Part shown: piece after piece, positions 7,961-19,496 of the stretch
Position numbering within the stretch: position 1 is the stretch's first letter
Layout of the letters: each line of letters starts with the position of its first letter
Source: Achromobacter sp. Marseille-Q4962
GTDB taxonomy: Bacteria > Pseudomonadota > Gammaproteobacteria > Burkholderiales > Burkholderiaceae_B
Assembly: GCF_943737005.1 (NCBI RefSeq)
Contig: NZ_CALSFU010000004.1
Location: 179,912 to 243,911, forward strand
Length of the DNA: 64,000 bases
Reading direction: 5' to 3'
Notes under the pieces: model-generated
Database searches by the model: none
Told to the model about the DNA's origin: nothing
What the model saw: only the letters and a program-made list of their open reading frames with translations
Program-made: the position numbers and the translations under genes

Positions 7961-9351
7961 GCCGCGCCCATCCTGCTTCCTCCTCCCGGCCGTTGCGACG
8001 GGTGCTCATCGCCAATCGCGGCGCGGTGGCCGCGCGCGTGCTGCGGGCGCTGGAGACGCTGGGCCTGGAGTCCGTCGTCATTCACTCGCCCATCGATACC
8101 GGGCTGCCCTACGTGGCCCGCGCGACGCAGGCTTACGCGCTGCCCGACGACGCCCCCGCGGCCAGCTATTTGAACCAGGAGGCGATCCTGGACATCGCGC
8201 GGCGCAGCGGCGCCGATGCCGTCCATCCAGGCTACGGATTCCTGTCGGAGAACGCGGATTTCGCGCGCAAGGTGCAACAGGCGGGCCTGTGCTTCATCGG
8301 CCCGTCTCCGGACTGGATCGAGCGCCTGGGCGAAAAGACCGGCGCGCGACGCTACATGGGCGAGCGCGGCATCGCGCAAACGGCAAGCTCTCCGGTGCTT
8401 CCCGACGATGCCGGGCGGGTGGCTGCCGCCGCCGCCGCGATCGGCTATCCGGTGCTGATCAAACCGGCCGGCGGAGGCGGGGGAATCGGCATGGTGCCGG
8501 TGCATGGCGAAGCTGATCTGGCGCCGGCCTGGGCCAGCGCGCGCGCCATGGCCGCGCGCAGTTTCGGCGAGCCCGCCCTCTATCTGGAAAAACTGCTCGA
8601 ACGGCCGCGCCATATCGAGTTCCAGTTCCTGGCCGACCGCTACGGAAGCGTGCGGGCGCTGCATGAACGCGATTGCAGCGTACAGCGCCGTCACCAGAAA
8701 GTCATCGAAGAAGCGCGCGCCCCCGGCCTGGATATCCGCGAGGTCGAGGCCATGTCCGCCCAGCTCGAAACACTGCTGGCCAAAGTGGGCTATGACGTTA
8801 TCGGCACGGTGGAGATGCTCTACACGCCACAAGAAGGTTTCAGCTTCCTGGAGGTCAATACCCGCCTGCAGGTCGAGCATGCGGTAACCGAAGAGATCAC
8901 CGGCGTGGACATCGTGTCCGCACAGATCCGGCTGGCGGCCGGCGAACCGCTGGATGCCGTGCTGGGCGCGCCTGCCCCCCCCGCGGGGCACGCGATCCAG
9001 GCACGCATTTACGCGGAAGATCCCAAGCGCTTCTTCCCATCCCCGGGCCGCCTGTCGGCGTTTTCATTGCCGGGCGGGGCAGGCATCCGCATCGAAACGG
9101 GTTATGCGGAAGGCTGCGACGTGCCTCGCCACTACGACCCTCTGGTCGCCAAGGTGATTGCGCACGGCGCGGACAGGCGGCAGGCCATCCAGCGTCTGGG
9201 CCAGGCGCTGTCGGCCTGCCGGATCGAGGGCATCAAGACCAATGTTCCTTTCCTGCTGCACGCGCTGGCGCACCCGGAGTACCTGGACGGGACATTGGAT
9301 ATCCGCATTACCGAACGCGTGCTGGCCGCTCCCGAAACCGTTCCTGCCTGA
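7957..9351 (+). CDS. Biotin carboxylase subunit of acyl-CoA carboxylase
   Basis: This 464-aa ATP-grasp enzyme carboxylates biotin on the carrier protein using ATP and bicarbonate. Seen: an N-terminal biotin carboxylase domain (RRVLIANRG), ATP-grasp glycine loop KPAGGGGGIGM near 169-179, catalytic block EVNTRLQVEH near 298-308, and a C-terminal domain ending shortly after. The biotinyl domain of longer alpha subunits is absent and supplied by the next gene. ATG 7957 overlaps the preceding stop (ATGA), implying translational coupling. Confidence 0.93.
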   Translation: MSRAHPASSSRPLRRVLIANRGAVAARVLRALETLGLESVVIHSPIDTGLPYVARATQAYALPDDAPAASYLNQEAILDIARRSGADAVHPGYGFLSENADFARKVQQAGLCFIGPSPDWIERLGEKTGARRYMGERGIAQTASSPVLPDDAGRVAAAAAAIGYPVLIKPAGGGGGIGMVPVHGEADLAPAWASARAMAARSFGEPALYLEKLLERPRHIEFQFLADRYGSVRALHERDCSVQRRHQKVIEEARAPGLDIREVEAMSAQLETLLAKVGYDVIGTVEMLYTPQEGFSFLEVNTRLQVEHAVTEEITGVDIVSAQIRLAAGEPLDAVLGAPAPPAGHAIQARIYAEDPKRFFPSPGRLSAFSLPGGAGIRIETGYAEGCDVPRHYDPLVAKVIAHGADRRQAIQRLGQALSACRIEGIKTNVPFLLHALAHPEYLDGTLDIRITERVLAAPETVPA

Positions 9352-9372
9352 GTCAATTACGAGCAAAACATC

Positions 9373-9585
9373 ATGAACACCATCAAATCCATCGTCTCCG
9401 GATCCGTCATCAAGATTCACGTCGGACCCGGCCAGAACGTCCAGCCGGGCGACGTCATCGTCACCGTCGAGTCCATGAAAATGGAAATTCCCGTAGAAGC
9501 CGAAGAGGCGGGCACCATCGGCGAAATACTGGTTTCCGAAGGGCAGCCCGTCAGCGAGGAAGACGATGTCGCAACCTATGCCTGA
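9373..9585 (+). CDS. Stand-alone biotin carboxyl carrier protein
   Basis: This 70-aa protein consists of a single biotinyl/lipoyl domain. The biotinylation lysine is K36 in VESMKMEIPV, a variant of the EAMKM motif. Family members of about 70 aa act as free carriers between biotin carboxylase and carboxyltransferase subunits. It sits 21 bp after the biotin carboxylase gene and overlaps the next gene by 20 nt. Confidence 0.92.
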   Translation: MNTIKSIVSGSVIKIHVGPGQNVQPGDVIVTVESMKMEIPVEAEEAGTIGEILVSEGQPVSEEDDVATYA

Positions 9586-9973
9586 GTCCGATTCTCCGCC
9601 CCCGGATGCGCAGTACCGGCGCTTTCTCGCGGAAGGACGGTTTTGCCTGCAGCGCTGCACAGCCTCCGGAAATTTCGTGTTCTACCCGCGCGTCATCTCG
9701 CCCTGGAGCGGCCGCTCCACCTTGCAATGGCAGGATGTCAGCGGGCGCGGCGAAGTCTATTCCACAACCGTCGTAAGGCGCCGCCAGGAGAAGGGCGGAG
9801 ACTACAACGTGGCGCTGATCCAGCTCGAAGAAGGCCCGCGCATGCTGAGCCGTGTGGAGGGCATCGCGCCGGAACGCGTGCGCATCGGCATGGCCGTGCG
9901 CGCGCGCATCGCCACCGTGGGCGGACGCCTCAATGTGGTCTTCGATCCGCAGGGGGAAATCCATGGCGCATGA
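9566..9973 (+). CDS. DUF35-type OB-fold protein, acyl-CoA-binding partner of a thiolase
   Basis: This 135-aa protein looks like the ChsH2/DUF35 family that pairs with SCP2-type thiolase-like proteins. An N-terminal helix leads to a rubredoxin-like zinc segment and an OB fold. Here the zinc region keeps only CLQRC near residues 28-32 and lacks the second cysteine pair, so metal binding may be lost. A GAGGA lies 5 nt before ATG 9566. It overlaps the carrier gene and the following thiolase gene, which supports its assignment as thiolase partner. Confidence 0.75.
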   Translation: MSQPMPESDSPPPDAQYRRFLAEGRFCLQRCTASGNFVFYPRVISPWSGRSTLQWQDVSGRGEVYSTTVVRRRQEKGGDYNVALIQLEEGPRMLSRVEGIAPERVRIGMAVRARIATVGGRLNVVFDPQGEIHGA

Positions 9974-11114
9974 ATTGAGAGGCCGGGCCGCGATCATCGG
10001 CATTGGCACGACGCCGGGCTGGGAAAACCCGGGCATGAATTCGCTGGACCAGCTCGCCGTGGCAGTGTCGGCCGCGTGCGACGACGCCGGAATCGCCGTC
10101 AGCGACATCGACGGGCTTTTCGCCGCCACGCTCTCGGAATTCTTTCCCAAGCTTTCGGTCGCCGAATATCTGGGCTTGCGTCCGGCCTACATGGACGGCA
10201 CCAACATAGGAGGTTCTTCTTTTGTCGGACATCTGCTGCCCGCGCTCATGGCGCTGGATGCCGGCCTGTGCAAGGTGGCCTGCATCTGCTATGGATCGGA
10301 TCAGCGGTCACAAGGCGCCCGGCTCAAGTCGCTCTCCGAGCGCATGAACTGGGAAGCGGACTTCGAACCCCGCAGCCCGATCTCCGGCTATGCGTTGGCC
10401 ACGGCTCGCCACATGCACGAATTCGGCACCACGCGCGAACAGCTCGCCGAAGTCGCCGTGGCGGCGCGGGCCTGGGCGCGGCTCAATCCCCAGGCTTACG
10501 TGCGCGACGCGCTGTACATCGAGGACGTGCTTGCGTCGCGCATGGTGTCCGATCCTCTTTCGTTGCTGGACTGCTGCCTGGTGACCGACGGCGGCGGCGC
10601 GCTCATTCTCGTGCGGGCCGATCGCGCGCGCGACAGCCGCAAGCCTGCCGTCTACGTGCTGGGCGCTGCCAGCGCCACCACCCACAGGCAGATCTCCAGC
10701 ATGCCGGACCTGACCCGCACCGCCGCGGCGGCGTCCGGCGCGCGCGCTTTCTCCATGTCGGGCCTGCGTCCGGAAGATGTGGACCTGTTGCAGCTCTACG
10801 ACGCCTTCACCATCAACCCCATCCTGTTTCTGGAAGATCTCGGCTTTTGCGCCAAGGGGGAAGGCGGACCCTTTGTTTCGGGAGGCCGCATCGCGCCCGG
10901 CGGAGCGCTGCCCGTCAACACGAACGGCGGCGGGCTGTCGTGCTGCCATCCCGGCATGTACGGCATCTTTGCGCTCATCGAAGCGGTAACGCAACTCCGG
11001 GGCGATGCCGGAGACCGGCAGGTCGCCGAACCCTCCATCGCGCTCGCGCACGGCAACGGCGGACAACTCTCCAGCCAGGTGACCGCTCTGCTGGGCACCG
11101 TCCAGACGCTATAG
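9963..11114 (+). CDS. Thiolase-like protein (SCP2/lipid-transfer type)
   Basis: This 383-aa protein has the thiolase fold layout of the SCP-x/lipid-transfer subgroup: RAAIIGIGTT at the N-terminus, VDLLQLYDAFTINP in the middle, and NTNGGGLSCCHPGMYG before a C-terminal AHGNGG. The position of the usual nucleophilic cysteine reads GGSS, so classical thiolysis is doubtful; related proteins act as retro-aldolases with a DUF35 partner. ATG 9963 overlaps the DUF35 gene by 11 nt, consistent with a two-protein complex. Confidence 0.82.
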   Translation: MAHELRGRAAIIGIGTTPGWENPGMNSLDQLAVAVSAACDDAGIAVSDIDGLFAATLSEFFPKLSVAEYLGLRPAYMDGTNIGGSSFVGHLLPALMALDAGLCKVACICYGSDQRSQGARLKSLSERMNWEADFEPRSPISGYALATARHMHEFGTTREQLAEVAVAARAWARLNPQAYVRDALYIEDVLASRMVSDPLSLLDCCLVTDGGGALILVRADRARDSRKPAVYVLGAASATTHRQISSMPDLTRTAAAASGARAFSMSGLRPEDVDLLQLYDAFTINPILFLEDLGFCAKGEGGPFVSGGRIAPGGALPVNTNGGGLSCCHPGMYGIFALIEAVTQLRGDAGDRQVAEPSIALAHGNGGQLSSQVTALLGTVQTL

Positions 11115-11122
11115 GAAGCTTC

Positions 11123-12454
11123 ATGACTCATACGCATGCTCTCATCGATACGGAAGATGCCGCGCGTTATCTTGCCGAGGCGGAAATCCTGGCGTCCGCG
11201 CCGCCCGGGTTGCCGGCGCCCCGGCGGGATGTCCGCCGTGCCGGCGTGATCGGCGCGGGAACCATGGGCCGAGGCATTGCCATGGCCTTCGCCAACGCCG
11301 GTATTGCGGTGCAGCTTGTCGATCCCGATGCCGAGGCGCGCCAGCGCGCCGCCCAGGCCATGGACGACGCATATGCGGGCGCTGCGGCCAAAGCAAGAAT
11401 GAGCCCGGAGCAGGCCCGGACCGCGCGCGGCCGCATTGCGCTCACGGATTCGCTATCGGCCCTGGCGGATGCCGACGCCGTGATCGAAGCCGTTTTCGAG
11501 GATCTGGCGCTCAAGCAACGGCTGTATGCCGAGGTTTGCGCCATCATCGACGCGGATTGCCTGCTGGCCACCAATACGTCTTTCCTGGATCTGAATGCCA
11601 TCGGCAGCGCCGCCAGCCACGCGGAGCGAACCGTGGGCATGCATTTCTTCAGTCCGGCCAACATCATGCCGCTGGTGGAGGTGGTGCAAGGCCGCGACAC
11701 GGCGCCGCAAACCCTGGCCGACGCGCTCGCCCTGGCCTTGAAACTGGGCAAGAAGCCGGTCGCCATGCGCGCCTGCGATGGATTCGTCGGCAACCGCATG
11801 CTCTCGCGGCGCACGATCGAGGCGGAAAGCCTGCTGCTGCACGGCGCTCTGCCTCATGAGGTCGATGGCGTCCTGACGCGGTTCGGCTTTCCAATGGGGC
11901 CGTTCGCCATGACCGACATGGCGGGCGTCGATGTGAACTGGCGCACCCGCAAGGCGCGCGGACTGCCGCTTGCCATCGCCGACGCGATCTGCGAAGCGGG
12001 ACGCCTGGGCCAGAAGACCGGCAAAGGCTACTACCGCTACGCGCCAGGAAGCCGCGCGCCCATTCCCGATCCGCAAGTGCAGGCTCTCATCGAGGGCATC
12101 GCGCAGACCGCGGGCATCGAGCGGGAGTCTTTTTCCGATACCGAGATACGGGAACGGCTGCTGTACCCCATGATCAACGAAGGCGTGCGCATCCTCTCCG
12201 AAGGCGTCATCCGCCGCGCCAGCGACATCGATGTGGTATGGCGGTACGGGTACGGCTGGCCCGCGGCCAGCGTGGGGCCCATGCGCTACGCGGACGAGGC
12301 AGGGCTGGTCGCGGTCTGCGACGCACTGGATCGCATGGCGCGCAAGACAGGGCGAGAGTCGCTGGTGCCGCATCCCTTGCTGCGCGAACTGGCCGCAACA
12401 GGCCGCAGCCTGGCCGCGCAGCCGGTTCCGGAAAAAACGCCGATACCCTCCTGA
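11123..12454 (+). CDS. 3-hydroxyacyl-CoA dehydrogenase
   Basis: This 443-aa NAD-dependent enzyme oxidises a 3-hydroxyacyl-CoA to the 3-oxo form. Seen: Rossmann motif GAGTMGRG near residues 45-52, catalytic GMHFFSPAN, GFVGNRM, and two C-terminal dehydrogenase domains. Unlike FadB-type proteins it has no enoyl-CoA hydratase domain, and no hydratase gene occurs in the operon. AGGAAG precedes the ATG. It is the last gene of the operon and converges on the ABC transporter operon 24 bp away. No clear terminator is visible in that gap. Confidence 0.92.
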   Translation: MTHTHALIDTEDAARYLAEAEILASAPPGLPAPRRDVRRAGVIGAGTMGRGIAMAFANAGIAVQLVDPDAEARQRAAQAMDDAYAGAAAKARMSPEQARTARGRIALTDSLSALADADAVIEAVFEDLALKQRLYAEVCAIIDADCLLATNTSFLDLNAIGSAASHAERTVGMHFFSPANIMPLVEVVQGRDTAPQTLADALALALKLGKKPVAMRACDGFVGNRMLSRRTIEAESLLLHGALPHEVDGVLTRFGFPMGPFAMTDMAGVDVNWRTRKARGLPLAIADAICEAGRLGQKTGKGYYRYAPGSRAPIPDPQVQALIEGIAQTAGIERESFSDTEIRERLLYPMINEGVRILSEGVIRRASDIDVVWRYGYGWPAASVGPMRYADEAGLVAVCDALDRMARKTGRESLVPHPLLRELAATGRSLAAQPVPEKTPIPS

Positions 12455-12478
12455 CGCCTCAAGCCCGTCCGCTCGCCG

Positions 12479-14502
<2,024 letters not shown>

Positions 14503-14513
14503 CTTCCTCCCCC

Positions 14514-15434
14514 TCAGTTCACATTGCGCGGATTGAGCACGTCGCGCAGGTGATCGCCCACCAGGTTGATGGCGATAATGGCCAGCGCCAGCGCGATGCC
14601 CGGGAAGAAGGAAATCCAGTACTGTCCGGAAAGCAGGTACTCGAAGCCGTTGTAGATCAGCATGCCCAGCGAGGGCTCCGTCACCGGCACCCCCACGCCC
14701 AGAAAGGAGAGGGTGGCTTCCAGCGCGATGGCATGCGCCAGGTCGATAGTGGCGATGACGATGAGCGGCGGCATGCAATTGGGCAGCACGTGCCTGAACA
14801 GCACCCGCCCCCAGGACAGGGACATGCAGCGCGCCGCCTCCACGTATTCCTTGCCCCGCTCCACCAGCGCGGCGCCGCGGGCCGCCCGCGCGAAATACGC
14901 CCATTGCACGACAATGAGCGCGATGATCACCTTGTCCACACCCTTGCCCAGGATGGCCAGCAGCATCAGCGCCACCAGGATGGCCGGAAAGGAAAGCTGG
15001 ATATCCACAATGCGCATCAGCAGCGCGTCGATGCGGCCGCCGAAATAAGCCGCGATCAGACCCACCGTCGCGCCGATGCCGAAGGCGGCCAGCACCGACA
15101 CGCTGGCCACCAGCAGGCTGGTGCGCATGCCGTAGAGAATCGCCGAGAACAGATCGCGCGCCAGGCCGTCGGTGCCCAGCCAGTAGCGCATGGCGCCGTC
15201 GCCGCTCTCGCTGCCCGGCGGCAGCTTGGAGTCCAGGATGTCCAGCGAGGCGAGGTCGTAGGGATTCTGCGGCGCGATCCAGGGCGCCAGCAGCGCGGCG
15301 CCCACGACGACGACCAGCATCGCCAGCCCCAGCACCGCAAGCTTGCTGGCGAAGAAATCGCCGGCAACGCGGCGCCACGGCGGAACCTCGGGCGCGGCCG
15401 GCGCTTCGGCGGCGGGAACGGCGGGTTGGTTCAT
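14514..15434 (-). CDS. Peptide-type ABC transporter permease (DppC-like)
   Basis: This 306-aa inner-membrane permease has a proline/alanine-rich cytoplasmic N-terminus (about 25 residues), then multiple hydrophobic segments, and the EAA-type loop around EAARCMSLSWGRVLFRHVLP that contacts the ATPases. Its ATG overlaps the stop of the DppB-like gene by 4 nt. Confidence 0.92.
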   Translation of the reverse strand: MNQPAVPAAEAPAAPEVPPWRRVAGDFFASKLAVLGLAMLVVVVGAALLAPWIAPQNPYDLASLDILDSKLPPGSESGDGAMRYWLGTDGLARDLFSAILYGMRTSLLVASVSVLAAFGIGATVGLIAAYFGGRIDALLMRIVDIQLSFPAILVALMLLAILGKGVDKVIIALIVVQWAYFARAARGAALVERGKEYVEAARCMSLSWGRVLFRHVLPNCMPPLIVIATIDLAHAIALEATLSFLGVGVPVTEPSLGMLIYNGFEYLLSGQYWISFFPGIALALAIIAINLVGDHLRDVLNPRNVN

Positions 15435-16405
15435 CGTCGGCTATCCAGGCGAACGCGGGGATCCAGCACCGTGTAGATGATGTCCACCACGAGATTCAGC
15501 ATGACCAGGAAAAACACGATCAGCAGCAGATACGCCACCACCACCGGACGGTCCAGCGTGATGATGGAATCGATGAGCAGCTTGCCCATGCCGGGCCAGC
15601 GGAACACCGTTTCCGTCACCACCGCGAAGGCCATCACCTGACCGAATTCCAGCCCGGCCACGGTCACCACCGGAATCAGGATGTTCTTCAGCAGGTGCAC
15701 GCCCAGCACCCGGCCTTCGGACAGGCCCTTGGCGCGCGCGAACTTGATGTAATCCATGGGCAGCGACTCCCGCGTGGCGGCGCGCGTCACGCGGATGATG
15801 ACCGCGCTCTTGGCGAACGCAAGCGTGGCCGCGGGCAGCGCCAGGCTCTTCCAGCCGTCCAGCGTCAGCACACTGAGCTGCAGTCCGCCGATGTCCACCG
15901 TATCGCCCCGGCCGCCGGCCGGCACCCAGCCCAGCATCACCGCGAAAATCATGATGACCATGAGGCCGACCCAGAAATTGGGCAGGGAAAACCCCAGCAC
16001 CGAGCCGGTCATGATGAGACGCGACGCCGGCGCCTTGGGCTTGAGCCCTGCCCGTATGCCCAGCGGCACCCCGATCAGCACCGACAGCAGCATGGCCACC
16101 GTGGCCAGTTCCACCGTGGCCGGCATGCGCTCCAGGATGAGCCGCATGGCCGGCTCGCCCGTGAGGAAACTATTGCCGAAATCGCCGCGCACCGCCTGGC
16201 TCATGAAAATCAGGTACTGCCGCCAGAGCGGCAGGTCCAGGCCCAGCGAGGCGCGGATGGCGGCGCGCTGCGCTTCCGTGGCTTCCGGGCTGGCCAGCAT
16301 CGACACCGGATCGCCCACCATGTAGATGCCGACGAAGACCAGCGCCGACATGACGAGCATGACGACGATGGTCTGCAGCAGCCTTCTTACGATCGTCGCA
16401 AGCAC
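15431..16405 (-). CDS. Peptide-type ABC transporter permease (DppB-like)
   Basis: This 324-aa permease has an N-terminal transmembrane helix (MLATIVRRLLQTIVVMLVMS), a periplasmic loop, then further membrane segments and the EAA-like loop FARAKGLSEGRVLGVHLLKN. It forms the translocation pore with the DppC-like subunit. It lies 19 bp after the binding-protein gene. Confidence 0.92.
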   Translation of the reverse strand: MLATIVRRLLQTIVVMLVMSALVFVGIYMVGDPVSMLASPEATEAQRAAIRASLGLDLPLWRQYLIFMSQAVRGDFGNSFLTGEPAMRLILERMPATVELATVAMLLSVLIGVPLGIRAGLKPKAPASRLIMTGSVLGFSLPNFWVGLMVIMIFAVMLGWVPAGGRGDTVDIGGLQLSVLTLDGWKSLALPAATLAFAKSAVIIRVTRAATRESLPMDYIKFARAKGLSEGRVLGVHLLKNILIPVVTVAGLEFGQVMAFAVVTETVFRWPGMGKLLIDSIITLDRPVVVAYLLLIVFFLVMLNLVVDIIYTVLDPRVRLDSRR

Positions 16406-16424
16406 GAATAAACGTCCGTCCCGC

Positions 16425-18011
16425 CTATTTCTTCAGCGTGGCATTGGCCGCCAGCGTGACCTGGTCGGGACGGCCCTCGTAGCGGATGTCGTTCTTCATT
16501 GCCCAGACCGACAGCTCGAAGTGGATGGGCAGCATGGCGTAATCGTCCATCGCCATATTGCTGGCCGTGGCCAGCATCTGCGCGCGCTTGGCGTCGTCCA
16601 TGGTGGCCGAGGCTTCGCGCACCAGATCGTCCATCTTCGGATTCGAATAGCGGCTGCGGTTGGTCGTGCCTTCTCCCGCGTCGGGGTTGCGCGTCATGAG
16701 CAGCGAACGCAGCGGATTCGACATTTCGCCGCTGGTCGCCGACCAGCCGGCCAGGTAGGCAGAGAACTGGTAGCTGTCGCGGTTCTTGAAAAAGACCGGA
16801 GGCGCCATCGCGTCCACCGTGGTCTTCACCCCGACCCGCGTCCACATGGAGGCGATCGCCTGCGCCACCTTGGAATCGTTCACGTAGCGTCCCGACGGCG
16901 CCCCCAGCGTAATCGAGAAGCCATTCGGATAGCCGGCCTCCTTGAGCAGCGCCTTGGCCTTTTCCACGTCGGGCTTGGGCGCCTTGGAATGTTCCTTGGA
17001 CGTGCCGAACATGGGATAGGGCAGCAGATTGCCGGCCGGCAGCGCCACGCCGCCCATCACACGGTCCACCAGCGCCTGGCGGTTGATCGCCATCGACAGC
17101 GCCTCGCGCACGCGCTTGTCCTTCAGCGGGTTCTTTTCCGTACCCTGGATGCCCGGCGACGGCTCGGCATATTGGTCCAGCGCCACATACACCACGCGCA
17201 CCGAAGGCGTTTCCTCCACGTGCAGCTTCTTGTCGGCCTTCAGCTTGGGCAGGTCGTCGGTGGGCGGATCCTCGATCAGGTCCACATCGCCCGCCAGCAG
17301 CGCCGCCACGCGCGCCGCCGCATTGGTAATGGGACGATAGATCACCTTGTCCCACACCGGCTTCTTGCCCCAGTAATTGTCATTGCGCGCCAGCACGAAC
17401 TCCGCGCCGCGCTTCCACGACACGAACTTGTACGGCCCGGTGCCGACCAGGCCGTCGCCGCTGTTGAGCTCGGTGGTCGTCTTGCCTTCCGGCGCGGGCC
17501 CCGAGGCCGCCTTCTTCGACAGGATCGGAAGCTGCGCCAGGTTCACCAGCAGATTGGGCGCGAGCTGCTTGGTGGTAATGCGCACCGTCGTCGGGTCCAC
17601 CGCCTCGGTCTTGGCCACGTCCGCGAGATACAGCGTGAAAGGCGAGGGGCTGTTGGGCACCTTCGGCACGCGGTCGTACGTGAACACCACGTCTTCCGCG
17701 GTAAACGGCGTGCCGTCGGAGAACTTCACATTGGGCCGCAGCTTGAACGTCCAGACCTTGCCGTCCACCGTCCAGGACTCCGCCAGCGCCGGCACGGGCT
17801 TGAGCTGGGAATCCGTGGCCACCAGCGTATCGAAAATCGTCTGGGAGATCTGCGTGTTCGGCGTGAGGGCGTGATACTGCGGATCCATCGAAGACGGCTC
17901 CGTCTTCAATCCGATCACCAGATCGCGGGCCGCGGCCGGACCCGCCGCGCCCCAGGCCATAGCCACTGCGGCTGCGCCACAGGCCACCACACGCGAAAAC
18001 CGAGATGCCAT
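16425..18011 (-). CDS. Periplasmic substrate-binding protein of the peptide-type ABC importer (SBP family 5)
   Basis: This 528-aa protein has a signal peptide (hydrophobic core VVACGAAAVAMAWG, cleavage near AAARD) and the family 5 solute-binding layout starting LVIGLKTEPSSMDPQYHAL. It would capture a peptide, opine or glycoside-type ligand for the DppBCDF-like subunits encoded downstream. GGGAG precedes ATG 18011. The upstream in-frame methionine near 18056 lacks a ribosome site and would bury the signal peptide. Ligand unknown. Confidence 0.92.
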   Translation of the reverse strand: MASRFSRVVACGAAAVAMAWGAAGPAAARDLVIGLKTEPSSMDPQYHALTPNTQISQTIFDTLVATDSQLKPVPALAESWTVDGKVWTFKLRPNVKFSDGTPFTAEDVVFTYDRVPKVPNSPSPFTLYLADVAKTEAVDPTTVRITTKQLAPNLLVNLAQLPILSKKAASGPAPEGKTTTELNSGDGLVGTGPYKFVSWKRGAEFVLARNDNYWGKKPVWDKVIYRPITNAAARVAALLAGDVDLIEDPPTDDLPKLKADKKLHVEETPSVRVVYVALDQYAEPSPGIQGTEKNPLKDKRVREALSMAINRQALVDRVMGGVALPAGNLLPYPMFGTSKEHSKAPKPDVEKAKALLKEAGYPNGFSITLGAPSGRYVNDSKVAQAIASMWTRVGVKTTVDAMAPPVFFKNRDSYQFSAYLAGWSATSGEMSNPLRSLLMTRNPDAGEGTTNRSRYSNPKMDDLVREASATMDDAKRAQMLATASNMAMDDYAMLPIHFELSVWAMKNDIRYEGRPDQVTLAANATLKK

Positions 18012-18131
18012 TGTGATCTCCCTGGATGGTTTCGAATTGTGAAGCTGGGCCCACATTAACCACCAAACAAGGCACGGCGCAACCCGTTATATTCCCTTAT
18101 TGTTATCACCCCTGATTCTGATCCGCCCCCT

Positions 18132-19496
18132 ATGTCCGCCCAAGCCCCCATCGCCGCCATCGCCACTGCACCAGGCCGGGGAGGAATCGGCGTCGTGCGC
18201 GTCTCCGGGGCGGACCTCACCGGGCTGGTTCGGCGCCTCTTCCAGCGCGACCTCGCCCCGCGCCACGCCTACTACCTGCCGTTCAGGAACGACGCGGGAG
18301 AACTGCTGGACGAAGGCATCGCGCTCTATTTCCGCGCCCCGCATTCCTACACGGGCGAAGACGTGCTCGAACTCCAGGGCCACGGCGGCCCCGCCGTGTT
18401 GCGCCGCGTGCTTGAACACTGCCTGGCCGCCGGCCGCGACCTCGGCATCCGGCTCGCCGAGCCCGGCGAATTCACCCGCCGGGCATTCCTCAACGACCGC
18501 ATGGACCTCGCCCAGGCCGAGGCCGTCGCCGACCTCATCGACGCCTCCTCCGCCGCCGCGGCCCGCGGCGCCGTGGCCTCGCTCTCCGGCGAATTCTCCC
18601 GCCGCGTCAATGCGCTTTCCGAGCGCATCATCCACCTGCGCATGCTGGTCGAGGCCACCCTGGACTTCCCCGAGGAAGAAATCGACTTCCTCGAAAAATA
18701 CCAGGCCCGCCCCACGCTGGACGCGCTCGCCGCCGACCTCGGCCACCTCATCGCCCAGGCCCGCCAGGGCGTCATCCTGCGCGAGGGCCTGCACGTCGTC
18801 CTGGCCGGGCAGCCCAACGTCGGCAAATCCAGCCTGCTCAACGCGCTGGCCGGCGACGACATCGCCATCGTCACCCCCATCGCCGGCACCACCCGCGACA
18901 AGGTCGTCCAGGAAATCCACATCGACGGCGTGCCGCTGCACATCGTCGACACCGCCGGCCTGCGCGACACCGACGACACCGTCGAAAGCATCGGCATCGC
19001 CCGCACCTGGCAGGAAATCGAACGCGCCGACCTCATCCTGCACCTGCAGGACGCCACCCAGCCCGGCGGCGAGCTCGACGCCCAGATCACCGCCCGCCTG
19101 CCGGCTCACACCCCCGTGCTCAAGGTCTATAACAAGATCGACCTCTTATCCACATCATTATCCACACCCTTTTCCCCAGGGCCGGGCGAGCTCGGCATCT
19201 CCGCCAAGAGCGGCCAGGGCCTGGACGCCCTGCGCGCCGAACTCCTCAAAATCGCCGGCTGGAACCCCGGCGCCGAATCCCCCTGGCTCGCCCGCGAACG
19301 CCACCTCCTCGCCCTGCGCCAGGCCGCCGAGCACCTGGACATCGCCGCCGAACACGCCAGTCAGGACGACCGCGTGCTCGACCTCTTCGCCGAAGAGCTT
19401 CGGCTCGCCCATGAAAGCCTGTCGGCGATCACGGGGAAATTCACCAGCGATGATTTGCTGGGGGAGATTTTTTCGAGTTTCTGCATCGGGAAGTGA
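18132..19496 (+). CDS. mnmE: tRNA uridine-5-carboxymethylaminomethyl modification GTPase MnmE
   Basis: This 454-aa GTPase, with MnmG, modifies the wobble uridine of several tRNAs. Seen: N-terminal tetrahydrofolate-binding domain ([20 protein letters not shown]), embedded G domain with P-loop GQPNVGKSS near 226-234, switch region DTAGLRDT, and the C-terminal FCIGK with the catalytic cysteine. Two tandem exact DnaA boxes lie inside the G-domain coding region. The last 18 nt of the gene are the attachment core of the downstream island, and integration leaves the reading frame intact. Its partner mnmG lies about 37 kb away in this window. Confidence 0.97.
   Translation: MSAQAPIAAIATAPGRGGIGVVRVSGADLTGLVRRLFQRDLAPRHAYYLPFRNDAGELLDEGIALYFRAPHSYTGEDVLELQGHGGPAVLRRVLEHCLAAGRDLGIRLAEPGEFTRRAFLNDRMDLAQAEAVADLIDASSAAAARGAVASLSGEFSRRVNALSERIIHLRMLVEATLDFPEEEIDFLEKYQARPTLDALAADLGHLIAQARQGVILREGLHVVLAGQPNVGKSSLLNALAGDDIAIVTPIAGTTRDKVVQEIHIDGVPLHIVDTAGLRDTDDTVESIGIARTWQEIERADLILHLQDATQPGGELDAQITARLPAHTPVLKVYNKIDLLSTSLSTPFSPGPGELGISAKSGQGLDALRAELLKIAGWNPGAESPWLARERHLLALRQAAEHLDIAAEHASQDDRVLDLFAEELRLAHESLSAITGKFTSDDLLGEIFSSFCIGK
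19146..19166 (+). promoter_or_regulatory. Two tandem exact DnaA boxes inside mnmE
   Basis: TTATCCACA occurs at 19146-19154 and again at 19158-19166, in the same orientation and 12 bp apart, within the MnmE G-domain coding sequence. They could bind or titrate DnaA; no function is demonstrated. Confidence 0.5.
19479..19496. repeat. attL: attL core (18-bp direct repeat at the mnmE stop)
   Basis: TTCTGCATCGGGAAGTGA encodes the last residues FCIGK and the stop of MnmE. An identical copy at 44160-44177 marks the other island junction. Bases flanking the 18 bp differ between the two copies, so the core is exactly this long. Confidence 0.93.
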
